Origin: Microterricola viridarii
GTDB lineage: Bacteria > Actinomycetota > Actinomycetes > Actinomycetales > Microbacteriaceae
NCBI RefSeq assembly: GCF_900104895.1
Contig: NZ_LT629742.1
Coordinates: forward strand, 3,720,001-3,784,000
Length of the DNA: 64,000 bases
Direction: 5' to 3'
The stretch's first letter is position 1, and each line of letters opens with the position of its first letter. Both the position numbers and the translations under genes were made by a program. Of the stretch, positions 36,100 to 44,164 are shown in pieces. Under the pieces are notes generated by a model, which worked only from the letters and a program-made list of their open reading frames with translations, was not told the origin of the DNA and did no database searches.

Positions 36100-37401
36100 T
36101 CAGGGACGCCCCATGCCCCGGTACGTCCATCCCGCGGCGCGCCAAACGGCGGCGTCCAGGGCGTTGCGGCCGTCGATCACGCTCGCGCCCGCGACCAGGG
36201 TCGCAGAGCGCACCGGGTCGAGCTCGCGGAACTGCTTCCACTCGGTGGCGAGCACCACCAGGTCGGCTCCGGCGAGCGCTTCGTCGGCCGTGCCCGCGTA
36301 GTCCAGCTGCGGGTGGCGGATCCGGGCATTCTCGATGCCCTGCGGGTCGGTGGAGACGACCCGGGCGCCGAGACCCTTCAGCTGCACGGCGACGTCAAGG
36401 GCCGGGGAGTCGCGCACGTCGTCGGAGTCCGGTTTGAAGGTGACCCCGAGCACGGCGATGCGCTTGTCGTAGACCGATCCGCCGAGGGCCTCGACGGCGA
36501 GGTCAACGACACGCTGCCGGCGGCGCAGGTTGATGGCGTCGACCTCCTTGAGGAAGGCGACGGACTCGCCGCGGCCGAGCTCCTCGGCGCGTGCCGTGAA
36601 GGCGCGGATGTCCTTGGGCAGGCAACCGCCGCCGAAGCCGACGCCGGCGTTGAGGAAGCGTCGCCCGATGCGCGCGTCGTGGCCGATGGCATCGGCGAGC
36701 TGGCCGACATCCGCCCCGGTCACCTCGGCGATCTCGGCCATCGCGTTGATGAACGAGATCTTGGTGGCCAGGAAGGCGTTGGCCGCCACCTTGACCAGCT
36801 CGGCGGTGGCGTAGTCGGTGATGATGCGCGGGGTGCCGGTGCCCAGTGCGGTGGCGTAGACCTCGTCCAGCACGGATGCCGCGCGCTCGTCGGCCACGCC
36901 GTAGACCAGGCGGTCCGGCTCGATCGTGTCTTTCACAGCGAAGCCCTCGCGCAGGAACTCCGGGTTCCAGGCCAACGTCGCACCGCTGCCGCTCTCGGCG
37001 AGCTTCTGGGCCAGCCGGGCGGCCGTGCCCACCGGCACCGTGCTCTTTCCAACGACGAGGTCGCCCGCCTTCAGGTACGGGATCAAGGCGTCGATCGCGG
37101 CGTCGACGTAACGCATGTCGGCGGCATAGCTACCCTGCATCTGCGGGGTGCCGACGGCGACGAAGTGCACCGTCGCCTCGGAGACTTCGGCCATGTCGGT
37201 GCTGAAGCGCAGGCGACCACTCGCGCCGGCCGAGGTGAGGATCTCGGGCAGGCCAGGCTCGAAGAACGGAGGGCGGCCGGCGGCCAACTGCTCGATCTTG
37301 GCCTGGTCGACGTCGATGCCGACGACCTCGTGGCCGAGTTCGGCCATCGCCGAGGCGTGCACGGCACCCAGGTAGCCACAGCCGATAACGGATAGCTTCA
37401 C
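36100..37401 (-). CDS. ugd: UDP-glucose 6-dehydrogenase
   Basis: A 433-residue enzyme that oxidises UDP-glucose to UDP-glucuronate with two NAD+. The N-terminal Rossmann motif is IGCGYLGAVHASAMAELGHE; GKSTVPVGTA and NPEFLREGFAVKD are family blocks. The catalytic Cys is at about residue 260 (GFGGGCLPKDI), followed by KRIAVLGVTFKPDSDDVRDS for the C-terminal NAD/UDP domain. The GTG at 37401 follows GGGAGAG. It provides UDP-glucuronate, probably for an acidic residue in the polysaccharide. Codon use is like the backbone rather than the adjacent island, so it may predate it. Confidence 0.93.
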   Translation of the reverse strand: MKLSVIGCGYLGAVHASAMAELGHEVVGIDVDQAKIEQLAAGRPPFFEPGLPEILTSAGASGRLRFSTDMAEVSEATVHFVAVGTPQMQGSYAADMRYVDAAIDALIPYLKAGDLVVGKSTVPVGTAARLAQKLAESGSGATLAWNPEFLREGFAVKDTIEPDRLVYGVADERAASVLDEVYATALGTGTPRIITDYATAELVKVAANAFLATKISFINAMAEIAEVTGADVGQLADAIGHDARIGRRFLNAGVGFGGGCLPKDIRAFTARAEELGRGESVAFLKEVDAINLRRRQRVVDLAVEALGGSVYDKRIAVLGVTFKPDSDDVRDSPALDVAVQLKGLGARVVSTDPQGIENARIRHPQLDYAGTADEALAGADLVVLATEWKQFRELDPVRSATLVAGASVIDGRNALDAAVWRAAGWTYRGMGRP

Positions 37402-37726
37402 GAAGCCACTCTCCCAAGTTCATGTCTGGGTAGACGAGCCACCCGTTGTGCCGTCACTCCGACAAAGTCGGTTCAATCATCCCCTGCCGTGGGCGACGGA
37501 GTGAAATCCTGCAGTGCCGCTCACCGGTTCGCGCGCAAATCAGTCGAGTTTTGACACCAAGACCATTGATTCCATCGCGCGGGCACCGCCGCACAACTGA
37601 ATGCATTGCGGCGCTCGTTTTGCGCTCTCATCTGCAGAAATGAGTGTCAGAGGGTGGTGGGAGTCTGGTTTCAGGCCGGAACGCCAGACGATTGCCGGCC
37701 TCGAAGATGCACGAGGAGGTGCAGCG
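37402..37726. other. 325-bp divergent intergenic region
   Basis: Lies between ugd and the DUF222/HNH gene. The HNH frame is open back to 37601, but GAGGAGG at 37713-37719 marks ATG 37727 as the start. I see no clear promoter or operator. Confidence 0.4.
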
Positions 37727-39121
37727 ATGAACGAAGCTTTGGAAACCCTTGCCGACTCGGTCGATGCTCTGGCATCCGCGTGGGAGCAGGCATCACCCGC
37801 ATCCTTTGCCGGCCCGCTCTCCGAGGCCCTTGGCCGGCAGGTCGAGGCGGACTTCGAGGGCATGACGGATTCCACGCTGATCAGCACCGTCGAGCGGCTG
37901 CAGAATGTCGTGCGCGCCGCCGACGCCCTGCGAATGCGGGCCGCAGCCGAGGTCGGGCGCCGCTCCCGCCCCGAGCTCGGGCCGGAGCGCTTGTGCACCC
38001 GGCAAGGGAGCAACTCCGCTCCCGGGTTTCTCTCCGAGGTGATGCGTGTGCCGATCGGCGAGGCCGCGAAACTGCAGCGGCTCGGCGAGCGCACCGCCAG
38101 CGGGCTGAGCTTCAGCGGGGCCGTCATCCCTCCCCCGTTCCCCGCCGTCGCCGCCGCACTGACGGCAGGCACGATCGGCACGGATGCCGCGGCCCACATT
38201 GTGCGGATGCTCGAGTCCGTTGCACCCCGCGCCGACCGCGAGCATATGGCCAGAGCCGAGGAGTCCTTGGTCCACGCCGCTGAAACGCTGACCGTCGCCA
38301 CCATCCTGCAGCTCTGTCAGGCTTGGCGGGATCGCCTCGATCAAGACGGCGTGCGCCCGCGCGAGGACGAGTTGCGCAGCCGGCGCGCCTTGACTCGGCG
38401 CACAACGGCCGACGGGATGACGGAATTGCACGTCGTGCTGGACCCCGAGAGCGCCGCCATCGTCGTGACGGCAGTCGACGGCATCGTCAGCGCCCAGTTG
38501 CACGCCAACCGTGAGAACGACGACCCGGCCCTCGCCGACGGGCGCGAACTGCCCGCGCTGCGCCTGGACGCGCTGGTCGACATCGCCCGCCACGCGCTCG
38601 GCTGCGAGAAGACCATGCCGGCGCTGCGCAGCACCACCGTCGTGGTGCGCACGACGCTCGAGGAGCTCACCAGCGGGCTGGGCACCGCCGAGATCGACGG
38701 CGTCGCAGACGGCCTGTCCGCTGCCAGCGCCCGTCGGTTGGCGGCGAGCGCAGAGATCATCCCGATCGTCCTCGGCGGCAGGAGCGAGGTGCTGGACCTC
38801 GGCAGGGCCCGCCGCAGCTTCACCCGGGCCCAGCGGATCGCCCTGGCCGAACGCGACGGCGGCTGCGCCTGGCCCGGCTGCCCGCATCCACCGGGCTATA
38901 CCGAGGCCCACCATCTCGAATGGTGGGAGCGGGACGACGGGCCCACCGACCTCTGCAACGGGATCCTGCTCTGCAGCGGCTGCCACCACCGAATACACGA
39001 CAATGGCTGGCAGGTGGAGATCATCGACAACGTGCCGTGGTTCATCCCGCCGGCCAGCGTGGACCCCGACCGGACGCCCCGACGCGGAGGCCGGATCAGC
39101 ATCGACACCATCGCCTGCTGA
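37727..39121 (+). CDS. DUF222/HNH endonuclease signature protein
   Basis: A 464-residue protein with an N-terminal DUF222 helical domain (about residues 45-330; LQNVVRAADALRMRAAAEVG is typical) and a C-terminal HNH nuclease motif: CAWPGCPHPPGYTEAHHLE, then WWERDDGPTDLCNGILLC and SGCHHRIHDNGW. Two Cys pairs and the HH/H residues for metal binding are intact. Such proteins are found in many copies in actinobacterial genomes; a role in DNA cleavage is presumed but the biological function is not established. GAGGAGG at 37713-37719 fixes the ATG at 37727. It is monocistronic. Confidence 0.88.
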   Translation: MNEALETLADSVDALASAWEQASPASFAGPLSEALGRQVEADFEGMTDSTLISTVERLQNVVRAADALRMRAAAEVGRRSRPELGPERLCTRQGSNSAPGFLSEVMRVPIGEAAKLQRLGERTASGLSFSGAVIPPPFPAVAAALTAGTIGTDAAAHIVRMLESVAPRADREHMARAEESLVHAAETLTVATILQLCQAWRDRLDQDGVRPREDELRSRRALTRRTTADGMTELHVVLDPESAAIVVTAVDGIVSAQLHANRENDDPALADGRELPALRLDALVDIARHALGCEKTMPALRSTTVVVRTTLEELTSGLGTAEIDGVADGLSAASARRLAASAEIIPIVLGGRSEVLDLGRARRSFTRAQRIALAERDGGCAWPGCPHPPGYTEAHHLEWWERDDGPTDLCNGILLCSGCHHRIHDNGWQVEIIDNVPWFIPPASVDPDRTPRRGGRISIDTIAC

Positions 39122-39154
39122 GGCGCGCGAGCAACGTGGTGCTCGCCTCGCCCG

Positions 39155-39664
39155 CTATCGGCTGCGGGCTGGCAGAGCGGTCTGATTCTGCGCTTGCCAG
39201 AGGGCTCGGGCGATCACCTTCTCGTCGCGGGCGTTCACGATGGCGCGCAGGATGATCGCCAGCAGCGTGCCGATCAGGCCGCCGATGGTGTTGGCGAAGA
39301 CATCGCTCATCGTGGCGAAGCGTGCGGTGAGCAGACCGGCCTGGGTGAGTTCAATGGCCACGGAGAGCGCCGGCGAGACCAGAACGGCGACCCACCAGAT
39401 GCGGGCGGGCAGGGCCAGGCCGAGCAGGAAGCCGAGTGGTACGAACATGAGGATGTTCGCCGTGAACTCCAGCTTGTTGTAGCCGAACCACTCAGGCACG
39501 CCGTTGCGGTGCAGCACGCCGAGGAACTTGTCGATCGCGGATTCGAAGCCCTGGTCAAGCGGGGTCGGCGAGAGCGTCATGGCGGCAACGACGCCGATGT
39601 AGGCCAGAAGCAGCAACAGGGAGGCGTTGCGGCGGGCATGGCTCGGTGGTGGCTGTTGGCTCAT
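39155..39664 (-). CDS. VanZ family membrane protein
   Basis: A 169-residue protein with four predicted helices. The extracytoplasmic or cytoplasmic loop between helices 1 and 2 contains NGVPEWFGYNKLEFTANILM followed by FVPLGFLLGLALP, the VanZ-like signature. The family is linked with teicoplanin resistance in enterococci, but most members outside that group have no defined role. It lies 33 bp from the convergent HNH gene and 139 bp downstream of the sugar isomerase gene on the same strand, and is not obviously part of that operon. Confidence 0.85.
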   Translation of the reverse strand: MSQQPPPSHARRNASLLLLLAYIGVVAAMTLSPTPLDQGFESAIDKFLGVLHRNGVPEWFGYNKLEFTANILMFVPLGFLLGLALPARIWWVAVLVSPALSVAIELTQAGLLTARFATMSDVFANTIGGLIGTLLAIILRAIVNARDEKVIARALWQAQNQTALPARSR

Positions 39665-39803
39665 TCGCTGGTGCCCCTCGGTTGCCGGTCACGTGAAAGA
39701 GCCAGCGTAGGTGACGCGCTGGGTGTTTCGCGCATCGGCGGGCGCCGCCCGCGCGTCGGCCACGCGTCGGCCGCGCCCGCCAATGCCGTCGTTGCCGCCG
39801 GCG

Positions 39804-40883
39804 CTACTGCGTGGAGAAGGCCGCGTCGAAGCTCGTCGCCGGCTGCTTCCAGAGCAGCGAGCGAATGTAGGCGAGTGCCTGCGGGCCGCCGTGCAGGCGG
39901 TCCATGCCCGCGTCCTCCCACTCGACCGAGATCGGGCCGGTGTAGCCGACCGCGTTGAGCGCCCGGAAGGCGTCCTCCCACGGCACATCACCGTGGCCGG
40001 TCGACACGAAGTCCCAGCCGCGGCGCGGGTCGCCCCACGGCAGGTGCGAGCCGAGCACCCCGGCCCGGCCGTTCTGCGGCCGCATCCGCGTGTCCTTGCA
40101 GTCGACGTGGTAGATCCGGTCCTGGAAGTCCCAGATGAAGCCGACGGGGTCGATGTTCTGCCACATCATGTGGCTGGGGTCCCAGTTGAACCCGAACGCG
40201 GGGCGGTGCCCGATGGCGTCGAGGGTGCGCACACTCGACCAGTAGTCGTAGGCGATCTCGCTCGGGTGCACCTCGTGGGCGAAACGCACGCCCTCGTCGT
40301 CGAAGACGTCGAGGATCGGGTGCCAGCGGGTGGCGAAGTCCTCGAAGCCGGCGTCGATCACGCTGGCCGGCACGGGCGGGAACATGGCGACGTACGGCCA
40401 GATCTTGGAGCCGGTGAACCCGACGACGGTGTCGACGCCGAGCTTGCGCGCCACCCGCGCCGCCCGCTTCATGTCGTCGGCCGCGCGCTGGCGGACCCCC
40501 TCCGCATCGCCGTCTCCCCAGGTGTAGTCGCGCACGATGGCCTGGTGGCGAAAGTCGATCGGGTCGTCGCAGACGGCCTGCCCGGTGAGGTGGTTGGAGA
40601 TGGCGTAGACGCTCAGGCCGTGCCTGTCGAGGGTCTCCAGCCGCGAGCGCAGGTACGCGTCGTCCTCGTCGGCGCGCTTGAGGTCGAGGTGGTCGCCGGA
40701 TGCCGCGATCTCCAGCCCGTCGTAGCCCCACTCGGCCGCCAGCCGCGCCACCTCCTCGAACGGGAGGTCGGCCCACTGCCCGGTGAAGAGCGTGACCGGA
40801 TGCGTCGGGGTTTCGACAGGCTCAACCGACGGGGTCGGCGAAACCGAAGGGGTCGGCTCCTGTGGCGCGTGCTGCTCGGTCAT
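39804..40883 (-). CDS. TIM-barrel sugar isomerase/epimerase-like enzyme (AP_endonuc_2 family)
   Basis: A 359-residue TIM-barrel protein, last in the sugar operon. VTLFTGQWADLPFEEVARLA starts the barrel. Probable metal ligands are the Glu in FAHEVHPSEIAYDYW, Asp and His in FGFNWDPSHMMWQ, His in RIYHVDCKD, and Glu in ISVEWEDAGMD. HLPWGDPRRGWDF is a strongly conserved block of this subfamily, which includes proteins often found with Gfo/Idh/MocA oxidoreductases and relatives of 3-keto-glycoside and C-glycoside lyases; the reaction here is inferred only as isomerase, epimerase or lyase chemistry on a (3-keto)sugar. The N-terminal 29 residues (SVSPTPSVEPVETPTHP) are partly encoded by a dispersed repeat. 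The start overlaps the preceding gene by 4 nt. Confidence 0.8.
   Translation of the reverse strand: MTEQHAPQEPTPSVSPTPSVEPVETPTHPVTLFTGQWADLPFEEVARLAAEWGYDGLEIAASGDHLDLKRADEDDAYLRSRLETLDRHGLSVYAISNHLTGQAVCDDPIDFRHQAIVRDYTWGDGDAEGVRQRAADDMKRAARVARKLGVDTVVGFTGSKIWPYVAMFPPVPASVIDAGFEDFATRWHPILDVFDDEGVRFAHEVHPSEIAYDYWSSVRTLDAIGHRPAFGFNWDPSHMMWQNIDPVGFIWDFQDRIYHVDCKDTRMRPQNGRAGVLGSHLPWGDPRRGWDFVSTGHGDVPWEDAFRALNAVGYTGPISVEWEDAGMDRLHGGPQALAYIRSLLWKQPATSFDAAFSTQ
40809..40827 (-). repeat. Dispersed repeat copy inside a coding sequence
   Basis: GGTTTCGACAGGCTCAACC, the exact reverse complement of the family consensus, lies within the 5' end of the sugar isomerase gene and encodes VEPVET on the minus strand. 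It lies before the conserved barrel and so seems to have lengthened the N-terminus. Confidence 0.8.
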
Positions 40884-41749
40884 CGGTGTTCCCTCTCGTT
40901 CTGCAAGGCGGTGAGGTAGGCAAAGGAGTCTGCGGCGAGCGCATCCTGGCTCTCGGCGAGGGGCCGCCAGACGGAGGCCGCGACGGCGATGGTGGCGTTG
41001 TCGCCGGTGAAGCTCTCCAGGCCGAGCGGACCGCGGTAGTCGACGTCGTCGAGCGCGTCCAGGAACGCCGCCCAGTCGATGTGGTCGTCGCCGACGGCGC
41101 CACGGTCGTTGCCGCAGACCTGCACATAGGCGAGGTGCCGGCCGGCCCGGCGGATGGCGTCGCCGATGCTCTTCTCCTCGATGTTGAGGTGGTAGCTGTC
41201 CAGCGCGAGCCCCAGGCCGCGGCCGAGCAGCGGGCCGAGGGCGGAGAGCGCCTGCTCGACGGTGTTGATGAGGCTCGTCTCATAGCGGTTGAGGGGCTCA
41301 ACGGCCAGGCGGATGCCGCTACGCTCGGCCCGGTTCACGACGGGGGCCAGCGCGGCGCGCAGTTCCTCGTGGTGCGCGGCCCTGTCGGCATCCGACATGC
41401 GCCAGGTGCGCCCGGTTGCCGCGTAGAACGGGCCGGCGACGATGCGGGAGCCGATGCGCTCGGCCACGTCGATGCAGTGCCCGAGGTAGTTCTGGGTGGC
41501 GACGATCTCGCTCGCCGGGGCGGCGACCAGGTTGCGGCCGGGGCCCATCGCGCCAACCACGATCGGCAGCAGGCGGTGCTCGGCCAGCACGTCGCGGGCG
41601 CGCTCCGGCGACCAGTCCCCCGGCGTCTCGACCGGCAGCTCGATCGCGCCGAACCCGAGGGCCGCGGCCTTGGCGGCGAGCGTCTCGAGGGTGGAGTCGG
41701 TGAGCGGGCTCGTCCACACCCACGTGTTCACGCCGAGCGTGCGTCTCAT
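40880..41749 (-). CDS. TIM-barrel sugar epimerase, D-tagatose/psicose 3-epimerase-like
   Basis: A 289-residue TIM barrel. The start RRTLGVNTWVWTSPLTDSTL, the block IAVEPLNRYETSLINT-type (IRLAVEPLNRYETSLINTVE), LALDSYHLNIEEKSI, VQVCGNDRGAVGDDHIDW and GLESFTGDN match ketose 3-epimerase and hydroxypyruvate isomerase-like enzymes. Metal-binding Glu, Asp and Glu are present; in the third block Gln stands where most relatives have His. AAGGAGG is 4 nt before the ATG at 41749, so the long open frame upstream is not used. It lies 103 bp after the binding-protein gene, with a hairpin between, and overlaps the next isomerase gene by 4 nt. Confidence 0.82.
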   Translation of the reverse strand: MRRTLGVNTWVWTSPLTDSTLETLAAKAAALGFGAIELPVETPGDWSPERARDVLAEHRLLPIVVGAMGPGRNLVAAPASEIVATQNYLGHCIDVAERIGSRIVAGPFYAATGRTWRMSDADRAAHHEELRAALAPVVNRAERSGIRLAVEPLNRYETSLINTVEQALSALGPLLGRGLGLALDSYHLNIEEKSIGDAIRRAGRHLAYVQVCGNDRGAVGDDHIDWAAFLDALDDVDYRGPLGLESFTGDNATIAVAASVWRPLAESQDALAADSFAYLTALQNEREHR

Positions 41750-41796
41750 ACTGCCTCCTTGCAGTTGTGGTGACGGCGTCACCGGGGAGAACCAGA

Positions 41797-41836
41797 TGAG
41801 CCTGTCGAAACCACCGTAGAGGTTTCGACAGGCCCA
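41797..41836 (-). terminator. Intercistronic hairpin built from the dispersed repeat
   Basis: TGAGCCTGTCGAAACC (41797-41812) and GGTTTCGACAGGCCCA (41821-41836) pair over 15 of 16 positions with an 8-nt loop. The hairpin lies in the only sizeable gap of the operon, just after the binding-protein stop codon and before the epimerase gene. It could attenuate transcription or protect the upstream mRNA, lowering enzyme relative to transporter expression. Confidence 0.6.
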
Positions 41837-41852
41837 CCGCTGGTCAGGCTCC

Positions 41853-43064
41853 TTACGGAATCTGGCGCTCCTGCCAGATCGTCGGGTAGCCGGGCAGGTC
41901 TTCTCCGCCGAACTTGGCGTAGTGACCGTCGGGCATGCCGTCGTTGGCGGCGAGGTACTGGTCAACCTCTTCGGCCGTGATCGGGCTCTGCGGCAGCACC
42001 CACTCCTGGGGGACCTGCTCGCCAGCGAAGATCATCTGGGCGGCGAGCAGCGGCGTCCGCCACTGGAAATTGGAGTAGACGGGGGCGAGGCCGGTCAGAC
42101 CGGTTTCCTTCCACTTGCGCAGGAAGCTCATCTCGTCTTCACCGGTCATGACCGGGTAGTCCACTCCGGCATCCTCGAAGGCCTCGATAGCGGCGACGGC
42201 GCCGTCACCGGCGTCCATCCAGATGCCCTTGACGTCACCCTTGGCGAGCTCATCGGAGATGATCTTCTTGATCTCGACCGGGTCGGCACCCGTGAAGTAG
42301 TCGACGGCCTCGATGCCGGCCTCATCGAAGAGCTTCTCGGCCGCTGCCCAGCGCTGCTCGAGCACGTCGACGCCCGGCAGGATGCGCAGGGCCACGACCT
42401 TGTCACCCTCCTGGAGGTTGTCGATCAGGAACTCGGCGGTGTCGATGCCCCACGCGAATCCACCGATCGGGTGGATGAACGTGACGGGGCAGTCGGTCTG
42501 CACGCCGCGGTCGAAGACGATCACCGGCAGGCCGGTGTCGCAGGCCCGCTCGACAGCCGGAGTCATGGCCGCCGTGCTGTTCGGCGAGATGACGAAGAAG
42601 TCGCAGTTGCCCTCGTTGATGAAGTAGTCGATGTCGGCGATCTGCGTGTCATCGCTGTCCTGCGCGTCACGGGTCTCGAGCTCGCTGATCGCACCGGATT
42701 CCTGCAGCGCCTTCAGCTGCTCGTTCATGGTGATCCAGCCGGTCTGGCGCCAGGGGTTGGAGATCGAGGCGTTCGCGAAGCAGCCCTTCTTGGCCCCCTC
42801 CGCCTTGTACTGGCTGGTGTCGACCATCTCTGCGTTGATGTACTGCAGGTACGGCTTGCCGTCCGGCCCCTCTGGCACGACGGAGCGCTCGGCGTCCTGC
42901 TTGTCGAAGAGTGCCTGGTCAAACCACTCCACCGATGGCGCGGCGGTCTCTTCGCTGCCGGTGGTCTCGGTCGGGGCGGTCACGCCCGGGTCGGTCGTGC
43001 AGCCGGCCAGGGTCAGCAGCGCAAAAGCTCCGACCATGGCGGACACTACGTGCATTCGTCGCAT
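41853..43064 (-). CDS. Sugar ABC transporter substrate-binding lipoprotein (RbsB-type)
   Basis: A 403-residue extracellular binding protein. The lipoprotein signal ends LLTLAGC, so it is anchored to the membrane by Cys at about residue 22. The fold is the periplasmic-binding type 1 class used for ribose, xylose, galactose and inositol: FFVISPNSTAAMTPAVERAC, LPVIVFDRGVQTDCPVTFIH, VVALRILPGVDVLEQRWAAA and IWMDAGDGAVAAIEAFEDAG are visible. It is longer than RbsB and has extra Cys residues that could form disulphides. AAGGAGG precedes the ATG by 6 nt, and the ATG overlaps the stop of the upstream permease gene (TGATG). Ligand unknown. Confidence 0.9.
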   Translation of the reverse strand: MRRMHVVSAMVGAFALLTLAGCTTDPGVTAPTETTGSEETAAPSVEWFDQALFDKQDAERSVVPEGPDGKPYLQYINAEMVDTSQYKAEGAKKGCFANASISNPWRQTGWITMNEQLKALQESGAISELETRDAQDSDDTQIADIDYFINEGNCDFFVISPNSTAAMTPAVERACDTGLPVIVFDRGVQTDCPVTFIHPIGGFAWGIDTAEFLIDNLQEGDKVVALRILPGVDVLEQRWAAAEKLFDEAGIEAVDYFTGADPVEIKKIISDELAKGDVKGIWMDAGDGAVAAIEAFEDAGVDYPVMTGEDEMSFLRKWKETGLTGLAPVYSNFQWRTPLLAAQMIFAGEQVPQEWVLPQSPITAEEVDQYLAANDGMPDGHYAKFGGEDLPGYPTIWQERQIP

Positions 43065-44164
43065 CACAAACCTCCTTGGTTGTGTGTCTTGTCGCCCTCG
43101 GGGTGCGCTGAACCAGCGTTCAGAGGGGTGTGAGTTGCAGTGCGAGTCGCGCCCTCCATCGGGCGCTCCTCCTTCTCCGGTGTGGGGGAAGCTTGTGCCG
43201 GCCGCGCGCGGCGGCGCGATCGGACGGTCGTGGCCGAGTAGGCCACGGCCGCGATGATGATGACGCCCTGGATGGCATCGCGCCAGGTCGACGGGACGTC
43301 GTAGAAGTTCAACAGCGTGAACAGGGCCTCCAGCGCGAAGGCTCCGGCGGCCGCGGCCACGACCCACCCGCGCCCGCCGCCGAGTACTACCCCGCCGAGC
43401 ACGACGGCCGTGATGGCGATGAACTCGTAGCCGCGGCCGACCGAGGGGTGCACGCCGGCGTAGCCGACCAGCAGGATGCCGGCAACCGTCGCCGAGAGCG
43501 AGGAGAGGATGAAGGTGCTCGTCTTGACCCACCAGCTGCGCGCTCCGGCGTACTTCGCGACGGTCGGGTTGTCGCCGAGCGCGATGATGGTGCGGCCGAA
43601 CGGGCGCTTCATGAACCACACGGCGAGGCCGAGCACGACGGCCAGGATGAGCACCGACCAGGGGATGAAGTCGAGCACGGGCACGTCGCGGATGCCGCCG
43701 CGCCCGATCTGGCGGAAGGAGTCGGCCGGGTTGCCCGTCGCCGCGCCGCCCGTCCAATAGAACACGGCGCCGAGCAGCGCGAGCATCATGCCGAGCGTCA
43801 CGATGAACGACGGCACCTTGAGGAACGAGACGATCACGCCGTTGATCAGTCCGATGACGGCGCCGAAGACGAACATGAAGATGAGCACGGGGATCGACCG
43901 GCTCTCGTCCTGGCCGATCAGGTTGCCGGCTATCACGACCTGCGCCGTCACGAGCGACCCCATCGACAGGTCGAACTCGCCGCCGACGATCACGAAGTAC
44001 TGGCCGATGGCCACGATCGCGACGGGGGCGACTCTCTGGATGAAGCGCATCAGCTGGCCGGGCTCGGCGAAGTCCGGGTTGCGGATCGTGATCGCCACGA
44101 GCAGCACGATCAGCAGCAGAAAGACGGCGCCGCGCGGGCTCACCAAGGTCTTCACGGCGTTCAT
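43064..44164 (-). CDS. Sugar ABC transporter permease (RbsC-type)
   Basis: A 366-residue permease with about 9-10 helices. IVAIGQYFVIVGGEFDLSMG is the conserved block with the GGxDLS motif of this family, VPSFIVTLGMMLALLGAVFY and FGRTIIALGDNPTVAKYAGA follow, and ITAVVLGGVVLGGGRGWVVA is the C-terminal block. The last 45 residues are a hydrophilic extension rich in Arg, Pro and Glu. The start overlaps the other permease by 4 nt and the stop overlaps the binding-protein start. It forms the membrane channel together with the second permease. Confidence 0.9.
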   Translation of the reverse strand: MNAVKTLVSPRGAVFLLLIVLLVAITIRNPDFAEPGQLMRFIQRVAPVAIVAIGQYFVIVGGEFDLSMGSLVTAQVVIAGNLIGQDESRSIPVLIFMFVFGAVIGLINGVIVSFLKVPSFIVTLGMMLALLGAVFYWTGGAATGNPADSFRQIGRGGIRDVPVLDFIPWSVLILAVVLGLAVWFMKRPFGRTIIALGDNPTVAKYAGARSWWVKTSTFILSSLSATVAGILLVGYAGVHPSVGRGYEFIAITAVVLGGVVLGGGRGWVVAAAAGAFALEALFTLLNFYDVPSTWRDAIQGVIIIAAVAYSATTVRSRRRARPAQASPTPEKEERPMEGATRTATHTPLNAGSAHPEGDKTHNQGGL

